Of a DNA stretch of 64,000 nucleotides, positions 38,581-50,668 are shown piece after piece (within the stretch, counting starts at the first letter, position 1; every line of letters begins with the position of its first letter). The notes under the pieces are model-generated. The model was not told the DNA's origin. It saw only the letters and a program-made list of their open reading frames with translations, and made no database searches. The translations under genes and the position numbers were made by a program. The DNA is taken from NCBI GenBank assembly GCA_963808965.1, contig CAWEHU010000019.1, positions 1 to 64,000 on the forward strand. The letters run 5' to 3'. Origin of the DNA: CAWEHU01 sp963808965. GTDB taxonomy: Bacteria > Pseudomonadota > Alphaproteobacteria > Acetobacterales > Acetobacteraceae.

Positions 38581-39300
38581 ATGCGCCCTTCCGGCCGCGC
38601 GCCCGACGCCCTGCGCCCCGTTTCGCTGACCACGGGATTCGCGCGGCACGCCGAAGGATCGTGCCTGATCCGAATGGGCGCCACTGAAGTGCTGTGCGCG
38701 GCGAGCGTCGAAGGCAGGGTGCCGGGATTTCTGCGCGGCTCCGGCCAGGGTTGGGTTACCGCAGAGTCCGGAATGCTGCCCCGGGCCACGCACACAAGGG
38801 GAGACAGGGAAGCGGCGCGAGGCAAACAGTCCGGTCGCACGCAGGAGATCCAGCGTCTCGTCGGCCGGAGCCTGCGCGTGGTGGTAGACCGGGCCGCGAT
38901 GGGCGAAATGACCGTGACGCTCGACTGCGACGTGCTGAATGCGGATGGCGGCACCCGTTGCGCCGCGATCACCGGGGCCTGGATCGCGCTGCACCTCGCC
39001 TTCCGTCACCTGATCCGCTCGAACGTGCTGACCCGGATGCCGCTGGCGGGGCAAGTGGCGGCGGTGTCCTGCGGCATCGCGAGGGGCGTGCCGTTGCTCG
39101 ATCTCGATTACGACGAGGACTCCACGGCCGAAGCCGACGCGAACTTCGTCCTCACGGATGCGGGCGGCATCGTGGAAGTGCAAGGAACGGCGGAACGCGC
39201 GCCGTTCAGCGACGCCCAGCTTCTGGAGCTGCTGGCGTTGGCCCGGCGCGGCACGGAAACCCTGTTCGCCTTGCAGCGGGATGCGGTCAAGTTCCGCCTG
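38581..39300 (+). CDS. rph: Ribonuclease PH, joined in frame to RdgB
   Basis: RNase PH trims tRNA 3' ends by phosphorolysis. The sequence shows MRPSGRAPDALRPVSLTTGF, GWVTAESGMLPRATHTRGDR, RTQEIQRLVGRSLRVVVDR, TLDCDVLNADGGTRCAAITG and DLDYDEDSTAEADANFVLT. The expected end of the protein is reached at about 39285, but no stop codon occurs. The frame continues through CGCCTG directly into the ATG of rdgB at 39301, giving a 439-residue fusion ORF. In the neighbouring frame TGATG at 39299 would give a normal stop/start overlap, so a lost base near the 3' end of rph is the simplest explanation. A true fusion cannot be excluded. Confidence 0.93.
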
Positions 39301-39900
39301 ATGACGCGCCGGCTGCTCAGAGGGGCGGAGCTCGTGCTCGCCACCCACAACGAAGGCAAGCGCGCCGAGATCGCGCAGCTGATGCACCCGCACGGCATCG
39401 TCGTGGTCTCCGCCAGCGAGCTGGGCCTCCCCGAGCCGGACGAGGATGCGCCGGATTTCGTGGGTAATGCGCGAATCAAGGCATTGACGGCGGCACGGGC
39501 GAGCGGCCGGCCGGCGCTATCGGACAATTCGGGCTTTTGTGTCGCGGCACTGGGGGGCGCGCCGGGCGTGTTCTCGGCGCGTTGGGCGGAACCGGGAAAA
39601 GATTTCGGACGCGCGATGGCGCGGGTGGCGGCCGAGCTGGGCGATGCGGAGGACCAGCGCGCCTGGTTCACTTGCGCGCTTTGCCTGGCTTGGCCGGACG
39701 GCGTTGCCGCCTCGTTCGTCGGGCGGGTGGAAGGGATCGTCTGCTGGCCCCCACGCGGAACGCGGGGATTCGGCTATGATCCCATGTTCATCCCAAGCGC
39801 GGAGGGCCGCACGTTCGGCGAGATGGAGCCCGAGGAAAAGCACGCGATCAGTCACCGGGCTCGCGCGTTCGAGCAGCTTCTGGCGGCATGTTTCGGCTGA
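39301..39900 (+). CDS. rdgB: dITP/XTP pyrophosphatase RdgB (Ham1 family)
   Basis: RdgB hydrolyses non-canonical purine NTPs (dITP, XTP) to monophosphates. The 199-residue domain shows ELVLATHNEGKRAEIAQLM at the N-terminus, GNARIKALTAARASGRPALS, SDNSGFCVAALGGAPGVFSA (the family has D or E at some of these sites), RGFGYDPMFIPSAEGRTFGE and EKHAISHRARAFEQLL. It is complete from the ATG at 39301. As sequenced it is in frame with the preceding rph without a stop. It converges on ppdK with a gap of 38 bases. Confidence 0.94.
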   Translation: MTRRLLRGAELVLATHNEGKRAEIAQLMHPHGIVVVSASELGLPEPDEDAPDFVGNARIKALTAARASGRPALSDNSGFCVAALGGAPGVFSARWAEPGKDFGRAMARVAAELGDAEDQRAWFTCALCLAWPDGVAASFVGRVEGIVCWPPRGTRGFGYDPMFIPSAEGRTFGEMEPEEKHAISHRARAFEQLLAACFG

Positions 39901-39938
39901 CCCCGGCTCGGCGCCGGAAGGGCTGACCAAGCAGCAGG

Positions 39939-42610
<2,672 letters not shown>

Positions 42611-42627
42611 GTCGGTCCGGTGCTCCG

Positions 42628-44717
42628 TTAACCTTCGATCTTCGAGAAGTCGGCGACCTGGTCCATCGTGGCGCGCACCTGCCCGAGCAGGCACAGGCGA
42701 TTGCGCCGCAATTCGGGTTCCGGCGCGTTGACGGTGACCTTGTCGAAGAACGCATCGAGCGGGGTGCGGAGTTGCGCCATGTCGCTCATCGCGGCGCCGT
42801 AATCCTCGGCCGCGATGTGGCGCGCGATCGCGGGTGAGGCATGATGGAGCGCCGCCGCGAGCGCCTTCTCCTCCGGAGCGGTGAGCAGCGCGGCGACCGG
42901 GGTGGCATCGAACGGTCCGTCCTTGCGCTGCTCGATGCGGAGGATATTCGCCGCGCGGCGGTAAGCGGTGAGCAGGTTGTCGCCGTCCTCTCCACGTAGC
43001 AGAACGAAATGGCGCTCGTGCGCGCGAGCAAGCGGTTCAGATCGTCATCGTCACCGGCTGCGAACACCGCAGCCAGAATATCGTGCCGCTCGCCCGTCGG
43101 TCCGGAGCTGGACTCGCAGCCGTTCGCGACGAATCGAAAATCGAGGATGTCGGACGGCGGAGTCCGGATCTCGCTCCCCTGAGCTGAAGGCCCTCGTTGG
43201 CGCAGCCTGGATGAGCGCCGCAGTAGCCGCAGCCTGAGCCCGTTCTCCCGGATGATGCGTATGATGCCAAGCGCGGCGCGGCGCAACGCATAAGGATCGC
43301 CGGAGCCCGTCGGCTTCTCGCCGATCGCGAAGAATCCGGCGAGCTGGTCGAGCTTGTCCGCAAGCGAGACGGCGATGGAAACGGGCGCGGACGGGACGGC
43401 GTCCGCGAGGCCCTTCGGCGCGTAATGATCGCGGATGGCGTCGGCGACGAGCCGGTCCTCGCCGTCGTGCAGCGCGTAGTAGCGGCCCATCACGCCTTGC
43501 AATTCGGGGAACTCGCCGACCATGCCGGTCACAAGATCCGCCTTCGCGAGGTGCGCCGCGCGGTGCGCGAGTTCGCGGCCGGCATGGACGTGCGGCGCGA
43601 TAATCTCGGCGAGTCGCGTGATGCGGCGGACCCGGTCGCCCTGGCTGCCGAGCTTCGCATGAAAGGTGATGTGTTCGAGCAGAGGCACGCGGCTTTCCAG
43701 CCGGGCGCGGCGGTCCAGATCCCAGAAATGCCGGGCGTCGGCGAAGCGGGCGCGCAGCACGCGCTCGTTGCCCGCGATGATCGCCGCGCCGCCGTCCTCC
43801 GCGTTGATATTGGCGATGAAGGCGAACCACGGCGCCACTTCGCCCTCCCGCGTGCGGAGCGCGAAATAGCGCTGGTTGACCCGCATCGAGACCTGCATCA
43901 CCTCGGGCGGCAAATCCATGAACGCCTCGTCGATGCGGCCGAGCAGCGGCACGGGCCATTCCGCGAGCCCCGCCACCTCATCGAGCAGCCCCGCATCATC
44001 GACCACGTTGAGGTTCTTTTCGGCTGCGAGCGTGGCGATGCCGTCGGTGATGACGCGCTTTCGCTCTTCGGCGTCCACCAACACCGCGTTGTCGCGGAGC
44101 TTCGTCTGCCAGTCCTCGCAGGAGGTGACGTGGAATGCGCCCGGTGCGTGGAATCGATGCCCTTCCGTGTAATTGTCCGCGTGCAGCCCGTGCCCGTCAT
44201 CGTTGCCTTCGCGCAGATCGAAGCGCACGATCTCGCCATCGAGCAGGCAGACGATTCGACGCAACGGGCGGACCCAGGTGAACGCGCTCGTCCCGCCCCA
44301 GCGCATAGACTTGGGCCAAGGAAAACGCCGCAGCAGGGGAGGCATAGCCGTGGCGATCAGGGCCGCCGCGGATACCGCGTTGCTCGCCTTGTCCAGCACC
44401 CAGAAATCGCCCTCGCGCCGAAGCTGATCCCGGGTCGCGTTATGTTTGCGGAGGAACCCGGCAAGCGCCTGTTCCGGCGCGTTGGCGCGAGGGCCGCGTT
44501 CGGTCGTGCGTGCGGCGGCAACCTGCGGCTCGATCTCCGCCGCGAACGCGATCCGGCGCGGGCCGTGGAAGCTCTGGAGCGCCGACGGACGCAACGGCGC
44601 CAGCGCCTCGGCGACAAGCCGGGTCAGATCCTCGGCCCCGCGCGCCTGCATACGCGCGGGGATCTCTTCGCTGAACAATTCGAGGAAGAGTTCTTGGCGC
44701 TTCGTTTCAGCCCTCAC
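42628..44717 (-). CDS. glyS: Glycyl-tRNA synthetase beta subunit, multiply frameshifted
   Basis: The beta subunit of the alpha2-beta2 glycyl-tRNA synthetase. The first two thirds are intact: ELFLELFSEEIPARMQARGA, KSMRWGGTSAFTWVRPLRRI, FMDLPPEVMQVSMRVNQRYF, FHAKLGSQGDRVRRITRLAE. Between 43230 and 43020 the frame changes several times. Segments reading DILDF, then FADRL-like, then GERHDILAAVFAAGDDDDLN alternate. The C-terminal anticodon-binding part ends DAFFDKVTVNAPEPELRRNR-type followed by a stop at 42628. Total span fits about 696 residues. Because this gene is essential, the breaks at about 43230, 43140, 43095 and 43025 are almost certainly sequencing errors. It follows glyQ by 18 bases. 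Confidence 0.94.
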
Positions 44718-44735
44718 TTCGGCAAACCAACCTCG

Positions 44736-45653
44736 TCATAAAGCCAGCTGTGATCCGAGCTGGGTAGAAACAACCGGCGGGCTTTCCTCTTCCGCCAGCC
44801 ATCCCTCGCAGCACCCTTTGGCTAGTGCGCGCACGCGGCCGATGTAGCTTGCGCGCTCGGCCACGCTGATGACCCCGCGCGCATCGAGCAGATTGAACAA
44901 ATGGCTCGCCTTGATGCACTGGTCATAGGCGGGCAGAGGCAATCGGGCGGCCAGCAGTGCGCCGCACTCCTTCTCGGCGTCGGCGAAATGTTGCGTCAGC
45001 ATTCCCGTGTCGGCCCGCTCGAAATTATATGTGCTGTACTCCCGTTCCGCGCGCAGAAACACGTCGCCGTACGTGACGCCCGCGCCGTTGAAGTCGAGCG
45101 CGAAAACGTTCTCCACGTTTTGCACATACATCGCGAGCCGCTCGAGTCCGTAGGTCATCTCGAAGCTCGGCAGAGCCACGGGGATGCCGCCCACTTGCTG
45201 GAAATAAGTGAACTGGCCGACCTCCATTCCGTCGCACCACACCTCCCAGCCGAGTCCCCAGGCGCCTAGCGTCGGGCTTTCCCAATCGTCCTCGACGAAG
45301 CGAAAATCGTGCAGCAGGGGATCAAGCCCGATCTCCTGATAGCTCGCGAGCAGCAGTTCCTGGGCATCCGCCGGGCTCGGCTTCATGATGACTTGGTATT
45401 GATAGTAATGCTGCAAGCGGTTGGGGTTCTCGCCGTAGCGCCCATCGGACGGGCGCCGGCTCGGCTGGACGTAGGCTGCGCGCCACGGGCGAGCGCCGAG
45501 CGCCCGCAACGTCGTCGCGGGATGGAACGTGCCGGCGCCCATCTCCACGTCGTAGGGCTGCAAAATCAGGCAGCCCTGGCGTGACCAGAATTGGTGCAGG
45601 CGCAGGATCAAATCCTGAAAGCTGGGTGTGCGGTTCTGGTGGTTCATTGACAT
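44736..45653 (-). CDS. glyQ: Glycyl-tRNA synthetase alpha subunit
   Basis: The class II catalytic alpha subunit, 305 residues. It shows SFQDLILRLHQFWSRQGCLI, LQPYDVEMGAGTFHPATTLR, RRPSDGRYGENPNRLQHYYQ, YQVIMKPSPADAQELLLASY, ESPTLGAWGLGWEVWCDGME and TYGLERLAMYVQ. Frame intact. The ATG at 45653 (MSMNHQN) is used; one two codons later is also possible. I saw no T-box or other leader upstream; the 80 bases to the divergent small membrane protein gene are too short for one. Confidence 0.97.
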   Translation of the reverse strand: MSMNHQNRTPSFQDLILRLHQFWSRQGCLILQPYDVEMGAGTFHPATTLRALGARPWRAAYVQPSRRPSDGRYGENPNRLQHYYQYQVIMKPSPADAQELLLASYQEIGLDPLLHDFRFVEDDWESPTLGAWGLGWEVWCDGMEVGQFTYFQQVGGIPVALPSFEMTYGLERLAMYVQNVENVFALDFNGAGVTYGDVFLRAEREYSTYNFERADTGMLTQHFADAEKECGALLAARLPLPAYDQCIKASHLFNLLDARGVISVAERASYIGRVRALAKGCCEGWLAEEESPPVVSTQLGSQLAL

Positions 45654-45736
45654 GCGCGGGCCGGAGCGTGATGCGGCGCACCATAGGCATCCGGCGCGCA
45701 CTCCGGCAAGCATTGGACGGGAATGGTTAAGAGCGA

Positions 45737-46117
45737 ATGAGGTATCGGGATTGGCTCGGGCTCTTGATCGTCCTTGCCGTCATCGCGGGCCTCGTCGCGT
45801 TCCGGCGCGCCTATGTCGAGCCGCGCATTTGGGGCGACCTCTGCGCCGCCGCCGACCCGCCGATCATGTGCCTGCCGCGGGGTTGGCTGCTGTGGCTGCA
45901 ACATCGCCAGCTTTGGGGCTTGACGGGGCTAGCCTGTGGCCTTTGGGCCTTCTTCCGCGGTTCCTTCCCCGCAGCCGTCGCGGCGGTCGGGTTCGGCATC
46001 GCGGGCGTGGTGAATTACAACGCGACCTGGGGAATGCTCGGAGCCTCGCTGGGGGTCTGGGCGTGGATCAGGCGGCCGCGACCGTCCGCCGTGACGCGAC
46101 CCGGCCCGCGACCCTGA
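45737..46117 (+). CDS. Small multi-pass membrane protein of unknown function
   Basis: The 126-residue product has three or four hydrophobic segments: WLGLLIVLAVIAGLVAF, WLLWLQHRQLWGLTGLACGL, AAVAAVGFGIAGVVNYNATW and GMLGASLGVWAWI. The loops include RRAYVEPRIWGDLCAAADPP. It has the look of a conserved hypothetical in the group, but I cannot name a family. It is divergent from glyQ and overlaps the 3' end of the convergent GH17 gene by 50 bases. The overlap is unusual but both frames look coding. Confidence 0.65.
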   Translation: MRYRDWLGLLIVLAVIAGLVAFRRAYVEPRIWGDLCAAADPPIMCLPRGWLLWLQHRQLWGLTGLACGLWAFFRGSFPAAVAAVGFGIAGVVNYNATWGMLGASLGVWAWIRRPRPSAVTRPGPRP

Positions 46118-47708
46118 GCAGCGCCGGTGCGGCCAGCACCAGCGCGGCCGTGTTCCAGGCAAGCAATTCGTGATTCGCCATGCCTTCGGCGATGGCGCTG
46201 GCGAGCGCGGCGAGGCCGAGCGCGCCTCCGGCCCACAGCTCCTCTCGTCCTCCGCCGGTCAGGGGCAAATCGCCGAGCAGCGCGCGAGCCGCCACCCCGA
46301 TGAGAGGGACCGCGAACACCGGAAAGGGAAAGTCCCGATACCGGGGGTCGAACAGGAGCAGCAACTGCATCACAGCGGCCGCCCACAGGAACAGGAAAGA
46401 GAGATCGTCCAGCAGCCAGTCAACCCGCCAGAAGCGCAGAAGCGCCCGTACCATCTCGGTCGCCTCCGCGCCGGTGCGGGCGGGTGGGGGAACCGAGCCG
46501 GTTAGAAGCAGCGCGGCCCGGTACATGAGAAGCCCGGCCAGGACCGCCTGCCCCGTGAGGTTGAACAGCGCGGCGACCGCGAGACGCAGATCGTAGATCA
46601 CCGGCACCGTTCCGGCCCAAGCAAAGATGAGAGCGCCGCCCAGTGCCCACGCAAGAAGAGCGAGCTTCAGCTGCGCGAGCGCCCCGAGCCCTGGCCAGAA
46701 AAGGAGCGTTCCCGTCAGCAGCAGCAAGGCCGTGAGGACGCTCGCCCCGGCGTGCCATCCCCATTCCGGATCTTCCGTGACGGCGCCGGTGAGCGGAAAC
46801 TTCGGTTCCCGCGATGCGGTCCATAAGCCCCAATTGGCGCCGGCCGTGCCCTCGCTCGCGTATTTCCAGTCCTGGTCGAACGCTTCGATCAGGTTGTAGT
46901 CGAACCCCTCCGCCTTTGCGACCGCGACGAACCGGCGCAGGAACGCGGCCTGATTGAGCCGCCCCGGCACGGCGTCCGCCCGCGACCGGCCACGGCTCGG
47001 CCAGCCCGTCTCGCCGATGGCGACCGGCTTGCCCGGAAACAGCGCGGCCATCCGGCGATATGTGTCGCGTACGTGCTCGACGGCGCGACCGATGCCGGTC
47101 GGGTTGTCCTCCCAGTACGGGAGCAGGTGGATCGTCACGATATCGACGTGGCGCGCGAGGTCCGGAAACTGGGCCCAGAATTCCCAGACATCGGCGTAGG
47201 TGACTGGTTGCCGGACCGCCGCCTTCACCCGATCGATGGCGGCCGCCAATTCACCGACGGGCAGATCCCGGCGCAACAGCACCTCGTTTCCGACGATGAC
47301 TCGTTCGACCGTCGCCGGATACCGATTGGCAAGCTCGATCCCCCGCGCGATCTCGGCCGCGTTCCTGGTCCGGTCGGTCCCCAGCCAAATGCCAAGCCAA
47401 AGCTTGAGGCCGTGACGCTCGGCGATCGCCGCCACGTCGTACCGCCCCTCGATCGCAGCGTAGGTGCGAATGGCGCGAACGTGACCGGCGAGAAGGGCGG
47501 CGTCCCGATCCACCTCCGTCTCGGTTGGAAAGATATCGGCGAGCGGGGACTGTCCGGGACGGAACGGGGCAAAGGAGACCGAGTTGAACCGCGTGTCCGC
47601 CAGAGCCACGTCCGTTGCCTGCGGCCGGTTTGGCCACCACCAGGCCAGGGCGACGAGCGCGCTCAGCAGCAGCAAGACTGGCGGCAGGACGGGCGACGGG
47701 CGGGACAT
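46068..47708 (-). CDS. Membrane-anchored GH17-type beta-1,3-glucan hydrolase/transferase
   Basis: The 546-residue protein has an N-terminal membrane anchor (VLPPVLLLLSALVALAWWWP) and a periplasmic TIM-barrel of GH17 type at residues about 40-300. The acid/base Glu is in RVIVGNEVLLRR and the nucleophile Glu in VAIGETGWPSRGRSR; HVDIVTIHLLPYWEDNPTG is also typical. After that come seven or so transmembrane helices to the C-terminus. The GH17-plus-membrane layout recalls the NdvC-like and beta-(1-3)-glucosyltransferase proteins of alphaproteobacteria. These act in cyclic or branched beta-glucan metabolism. A separate glycosyltransferase is not encoded in this gene or beside it. Confidence 0.85.
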   Translation of the reverse strand: MSRPSPVLPPVLLLLSALVALAWWWPNRPQATDVALADTRFNSVSFAPFRPGQSPLADIFPTETEVDRDAALLAGHVRAIRTYAAIEGRYDVAAIAERHGLKLWLGIWLGTDRTRNAAEIARGIELANRYPATVERVIVGNEVLLRRDLPVGELAAAIDRVKAAVRQPVTYADVWEFWAQFPDLARHVDIVTIHLLPYWEDNPTGIGRAVEHVRDTYRRMAALFPGKPVAIGETGWPSRGRSRADAVPGRLNQAAFLRRFVAVAKAEGFDYNLIEAFDQDWKYASEGTAGANWGLWTASREPKFPLTGAVTEDPEWGWHAGASVLTALLLLTGTLLFWPGLGALAQLKLALLAWALGGALIFAWAGTVPVIYDLRLAVAALFNLTGQAVLAGLLMYRAALLLTGSVPPPARTGAEATEMVRALLRFWRVDWLLDDLSFLFLWAAAVMQLLLLFDPRYRDFPFPVFAVPLIGVAARALLGDLPLTGGGREELWAGGALGLAALASAIAEGMANHELLAWNTAALVLAAPALLRVAGRVASRRTVAAA

Positions 47709-47767
47709 GGACGATGTCTATTGGCCGCATTTTTGCGGTGAAACCGGGGCAGAGGCGGGACGGGACG

Positions 47768-48196
47768 ATGAGCATCGACGGACTGGACCAGAACACCATC
47801 CGGGAGATCCTGACCGGCACACGCCGGATCGCGGTGGTCGGCGCCTCCAACAAGCCGTACCGCCCCTCCCACGGCGTGCTGCGCTTCCTCGTGAACCAGG
47901 GCTACGATGTCACCGCGGTCAATCCGGGACTCGCGGGCCAGACGATTCATGGCCGGCCGGTGGTCGCGTCGCTCGATGACGCCGCGCCGCTCGAGATGGT
48001 CGATATCTTCCGTGCCTCCGACCGGGTGGGACCCGTGGTGGACGAAGCGATCCGGCTCAAGGCCAAGGTGATTTGGATGCAGCTCGGCGTCATCGACGAG
48101 GACGCGGCCGAGCGTGCGCGGTCTGCGGGACTGTGCGTCGTGATGGACCGCTGTCCCGCTATCGAGATCCCGCGCCTCGGCCTCGGCCGCCGCTGA
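47768..48196 (+). CDS. CoA-binding domain protein (YccU family)
   Basis: The 142-residue protein is a stand-alone CoA_binding Rossmann domain: TRRIAVVGASNKPYRPSHGV, LRFLVNQGYDVTAVNPG, VVASLDDAAPLEMVDIFRAS, VIWMQLGVIDEDAAERARSA, and VVMDRCPAIEIPRLGL. YccU-type proteins bind CoA and are widespread, with roles not firmly known. The ATG at 47768 is preceded by GGGACGG. It is divergent from the GH17 gene and followed 82 bases later by the DUF2076 gene. Confidence 0.92.
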   Translation: MSIDGLDQNTIREILTGTRRIAVVGASNKPYRPSHGVLRFLVNQGYDVTAVNPGLAGQTIHGRPVVASLDDAAPLEMVDIFRASDRVGPVVDEAIRLKAKVIWMQLGVIDEDAAERARSAGLCVVMDRCPAIEIPRLGLGRR

Positions 48197-48278
48197 CTCC
48201 GGCTTGAAGCCGCCCGGCGCGGGGGCCACATCGCCTGCGGAACGGTCACATGAAGCCTCAGGACCCGAGGGGTACCCG

Positions 48279-49133
48279 ATGACCAACGAGGAACGCGAGA
48301 TCATCACCCGGTTCATCGAGCGCGTGGGTGGCGCGCCAGCGGCCGGGAGCTTCGGCTCCGTCCCCGGCTCCGCGCCGCCCTTGCCGCCGGTCGACAAGGA
48401 GGCGGACGCGCTCATCGGCGAGTTGTTCGCCAAATACCCGGAAGCGCGCTACCGGCTGACGCAGACCGCTTTCGTGCAGGAACACGCGCTCGCCGAGGCG
48501 CAGAACCGCATCAAGCGCCTTGAATGGGAACTCGACCAAACGAAAAGAGCGGCCCAGGACGCGCAGGCGCAGCAGCAACAGCAATCGTCGCAGCCGCGCG
48601 GTTTCTTGAGCGGGCTGTTCGGCGGTGGCCAGCAGTCCCGCCCGGCCGCACCGCCGCCACAATGGAATCAGTCCGCCGGACCGCAGCAGCAATGGGGCGC
48701 CCCGCCCCCGCCGCCGCCTCCCCAATACGCGCCAGGGTATCAGCCCGGCATGTTTCAGCGGCCTGGCTCGGGCTTTCTCGGCTCGGCTCTGACCACGGCG
48801 GCCGGCGTGGCAGGCGGAATGGTGGTCGGTAATGCGTTGATGGACATGTTCTCGGGCCGCCACGGTGCCGCCTCGGCGGCCGAGGCGAGCCCGTTCTCTC
48901 CTGGGGAGAGCCCCTGGGCCACGCCGGGCGCGCTCCCCGAGCCCCCGGCGCCACCCGATTCCTACGTGGACCAGAGTAGCTGGACCACGCCGGACAGCGG
49001 CGCGGCACAGAACGATCCCGGCTTCACCGACCCCGGCAGCTGGGGCGGGCAGGCGGACCAGGCTGCCTGGAACGACCCGGGCGGGGACCCAGGCTGGACA
49101 GACGACAGCAATTCGAACGACGACCTGGTCTAA
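48279..49133 (+). CDS. DUF2076 domain protein
   Basis: The 284-residue product has the DUF2076 N-terminus: MTNEEREIITRFIERVGGAP, then VDKEADALIGELFAKYPEAR, YRLTQTAFVQEHALAEAQNR and the coiled stretch IKRLEWELDQTKRAAQDAQ. A Gln/Pro/Gly-rich middle (GQQSRPAAPPPQWNQSAG) surrounds a hydrophobic glycine-rich patch (GSALTTAAGVAGGMVVGNAL). The tail is acidic and low-complexity with repeated DPGSWGG/NDPGG units. DUF2076 proteins have been described as periplasmic ligand-binding sensors, but here there is no signal peptide. It converges on the methyltransferase gene with only four bases between them. Confidence 0.85.
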   Translation: MTNEEREIITRFIERVGGAPAAGSFGSVPGSAPPLPPVDKEADALIGELFAKYPEARYRLTQTAFVQEHALAEAQNRIKRLEWELDQTKRAAQDAQAQQQQQSSQPRGFLSGLFGGGQQSRPAAPPPQWNQSAGPQQQWGAPPPPPPPQYAPGYQPGMFQRPGSGFLGSALTTAAGVAGGMVVGNALMDMFSGRHGAASAAEASPFSPGESPWATPGALPEPPAPPDSYVDQSSWTTPDSGAAQNDPGFTDPGSWGGQADQAAWNDPGGDPGWTDDSNSNDDLV

Positions 49134-49137
49134 GGCG

Positions 49138-49751
49138 TCAGGCCCCGGCGTCCTCGCGCCGCGTGAGGACCGCCGGTTGCTCGAAAAAGCCCGTCGGGTG
49201 CTGCACCCGGCCCTCGAGCTGGCTCGGCCAGGCCCAGTGCTCGGCCCCGAATAGCATCTGCATCCGGGCGAGGCCGCAATGGAAAGGCGGGCCGGTATCG
49301 CGGCCGGTCTGCATGAACAACACGAAGAGCCGGCCGCCGGGGCGCAGCCAGCGCCGCAATCGGGCCTCGTATGCCGGCCACAGCGGCGGCGCGAGGGAGC
49401 AAAGGCAGGTCTGGTCGTAGATCGCGTCGAATGGCGCCGGCGGGTCCCAGGCGAACAGGTCGGCGTGAATGACGCGCTCGTGTTGCAGGTGCAAGCCTTC
49501 GACCCGCGCCTTCTGCACAGCCACGGCGCTCGGCGCGGCGTCGATTACCGTGACGTCGAACCCCGCTTCCGCGAGCGCCAGCGGCTCGACGCTGCGGCCG
49601 GCGCCGGGCACGAGAATGCGGCACGGCGTCAAGACCGCCGTGCTCGCGCCAGTGGAGGAAAGCCGGATTGATCCCCGGCCGCTCCCACCCGGTCGCGCCT
49701 TCCCGATAGCGGGTCTCCCAATCGACGGCCTGGGTCGGTGACTTCGGTCAT
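49138..49751 (-). CDS. TPMT-family SAM-dependent methyltransferase, frameshifted
   Basis: The protein resembles the thiopurine S-methyltransferase family, often annotated as thiol or halide methyltransferase. The N-terminus reads MTEVTDP, then after a shift VDWETRYREGATGWERPGIN and PAFLHWREHGG. After a second shift the frame continues RILVPGAGRSVEPLALAEAG, FDVTVIDAAPSAVAVQKARV and FDAIYDQTCLCSLAPPLWPA, a family hallmark. Breaks lie at about 49735 (one extra base in CCAGGCC) and 49622. The ATG at 49751 has GGAGCG just before it. Restored length is about 204 residues. The tail HPTGFFEQPAVLTRREDAGA ends next to DUF2076. Confidence 0.85.
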
Positions 49752-49790
49752 CGCTCCACCTCTTCCCGCCGGTCCTGCAAGACGCGCGGG

Positions 49791-50609
49791 TCAAATCGCC
49801 GGCTGCGGCAGCGCCATCCAATCCGGAACGCGGGGCGCCAGGGTCGCGGCCCCGCACGCGAGCGGCCCCGCCAGAGCCTCGACACGCAAGAGCGCGAGCC
49901 CGCGCCCATCCCGGCCCGAGCGCATCCCGCCGACTTCGGCCGCCCCGGACAGCACCGGCGTCCCCGGCGACGGGAGCGGCCCTCGCACGTCCACGGGCAC
50001 CAGGCGGCGTTTCACCAAACCCCGGTATTTGGTGCGAGCCGTCAGCTCCTGGCCCATGTAGCAGCCTTTGGACCATGAGACCCCGTGCAACTCGTCGAAC
50101 CCCGCCTCGAGCAGCACCGTCTTTTCCGCCTCCAGATCGCGCGAGCCGTCGGGCAATCCGAGCGCCAGCCGATGGCGATCCCACTCCTCGGCCGTCGCCG
50201 TCTCAACGAACGGGCCATCGTGCAAGATGCGCCAGCCGGCCTCCGCAAGCCGTGGATCGGGGGCGGCGATGGCGGCCGCTTCCGGCCTGCCGTTCCATGC
50301 GGCGTAGACGGCGAGCCTGTCCGATGCGTCGCGCAGCTCGACCTTGGACCGCAGGCGAAAGCGGGAGAGACGCTGGAGCAGCATCGGAATTTGCGCGCGC
50401 TCGCAGTCGAGCAGCAGCCGTTCCCCGTCGGCCAGAATGAAGAAATCGGCGAGCCATTTACCTTGCGGAGTCAGCAAGGCCGCCCACACGGCGCGGCCCG
50501 GCTCGGCCTGCGCCACGTCATTGGAAACCAGCCCTTGCAGGAACGTGACACGGTCCGCGCCGCTCACTTCGATCGCGCCCCGCTCGGGCAGTCGCGCCAC
50601 GCATGTCAT
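49791..50609 (-). CDS. ygfZ: Folate-binding protein YgfZ / IbaG-type Fe-S maintenance factor
   Basis: YgfZ is a tetrahydrofolate-dependent protein needed for repair or assembly of some Fe-S enzymes. The 272-residue product shows GAIEVSGADRVTFLQGLVSN, LLTPQGKWLADFFILADGER and, near the middle, the signature motif KGCYMGQELTARTKYRG with its cysteine. The ATG at 50609 (MTCVARLPERG) is taken as the start; an upstream ATG adds a hydrophobic but poorly coding leader. It is divergent from the glycosyltransferase gene with about 60 bases between. Confidence 0.92.
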   Translation of the reverse strand: MTCVARLPERGAIEVSGADRVTFLQGLVSNDVAQAEPGRAVWAALLTPQGKWLADFFILADGERLLLDCERAQIPMLLQRLSRFRLRSKVELRDASDRLAVYAAWNGRPEAAAIAAPDPRLAEAGWRILHDGPFVETATAEEWDRHRLALGLPDGSRDLEAEKTVLLEAGFDELHGVSWSKGCYMGQELTARTKYRGLVKRRLVPVDVRGPLPSPGTPVLSGAAEVGGMRSGRDGRGLALLRVEALAGPLACGAATLAPRVPDWMALPQPAI

Positions 50610-50668
50610 GCGGAAAGAGTGGGCGCTGGCGCTGCCGGCGGCAAGAAGTGCTAGACAACACGCCACCA

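Noticed and set aside
45654..45736. T-box or glycine riboswitch ahead of glyQ
   Set aside because: The gap to the divergent gene is only 83 bases and no such structure is visible; T-boxes are also not typical of alphaproteobacteria.
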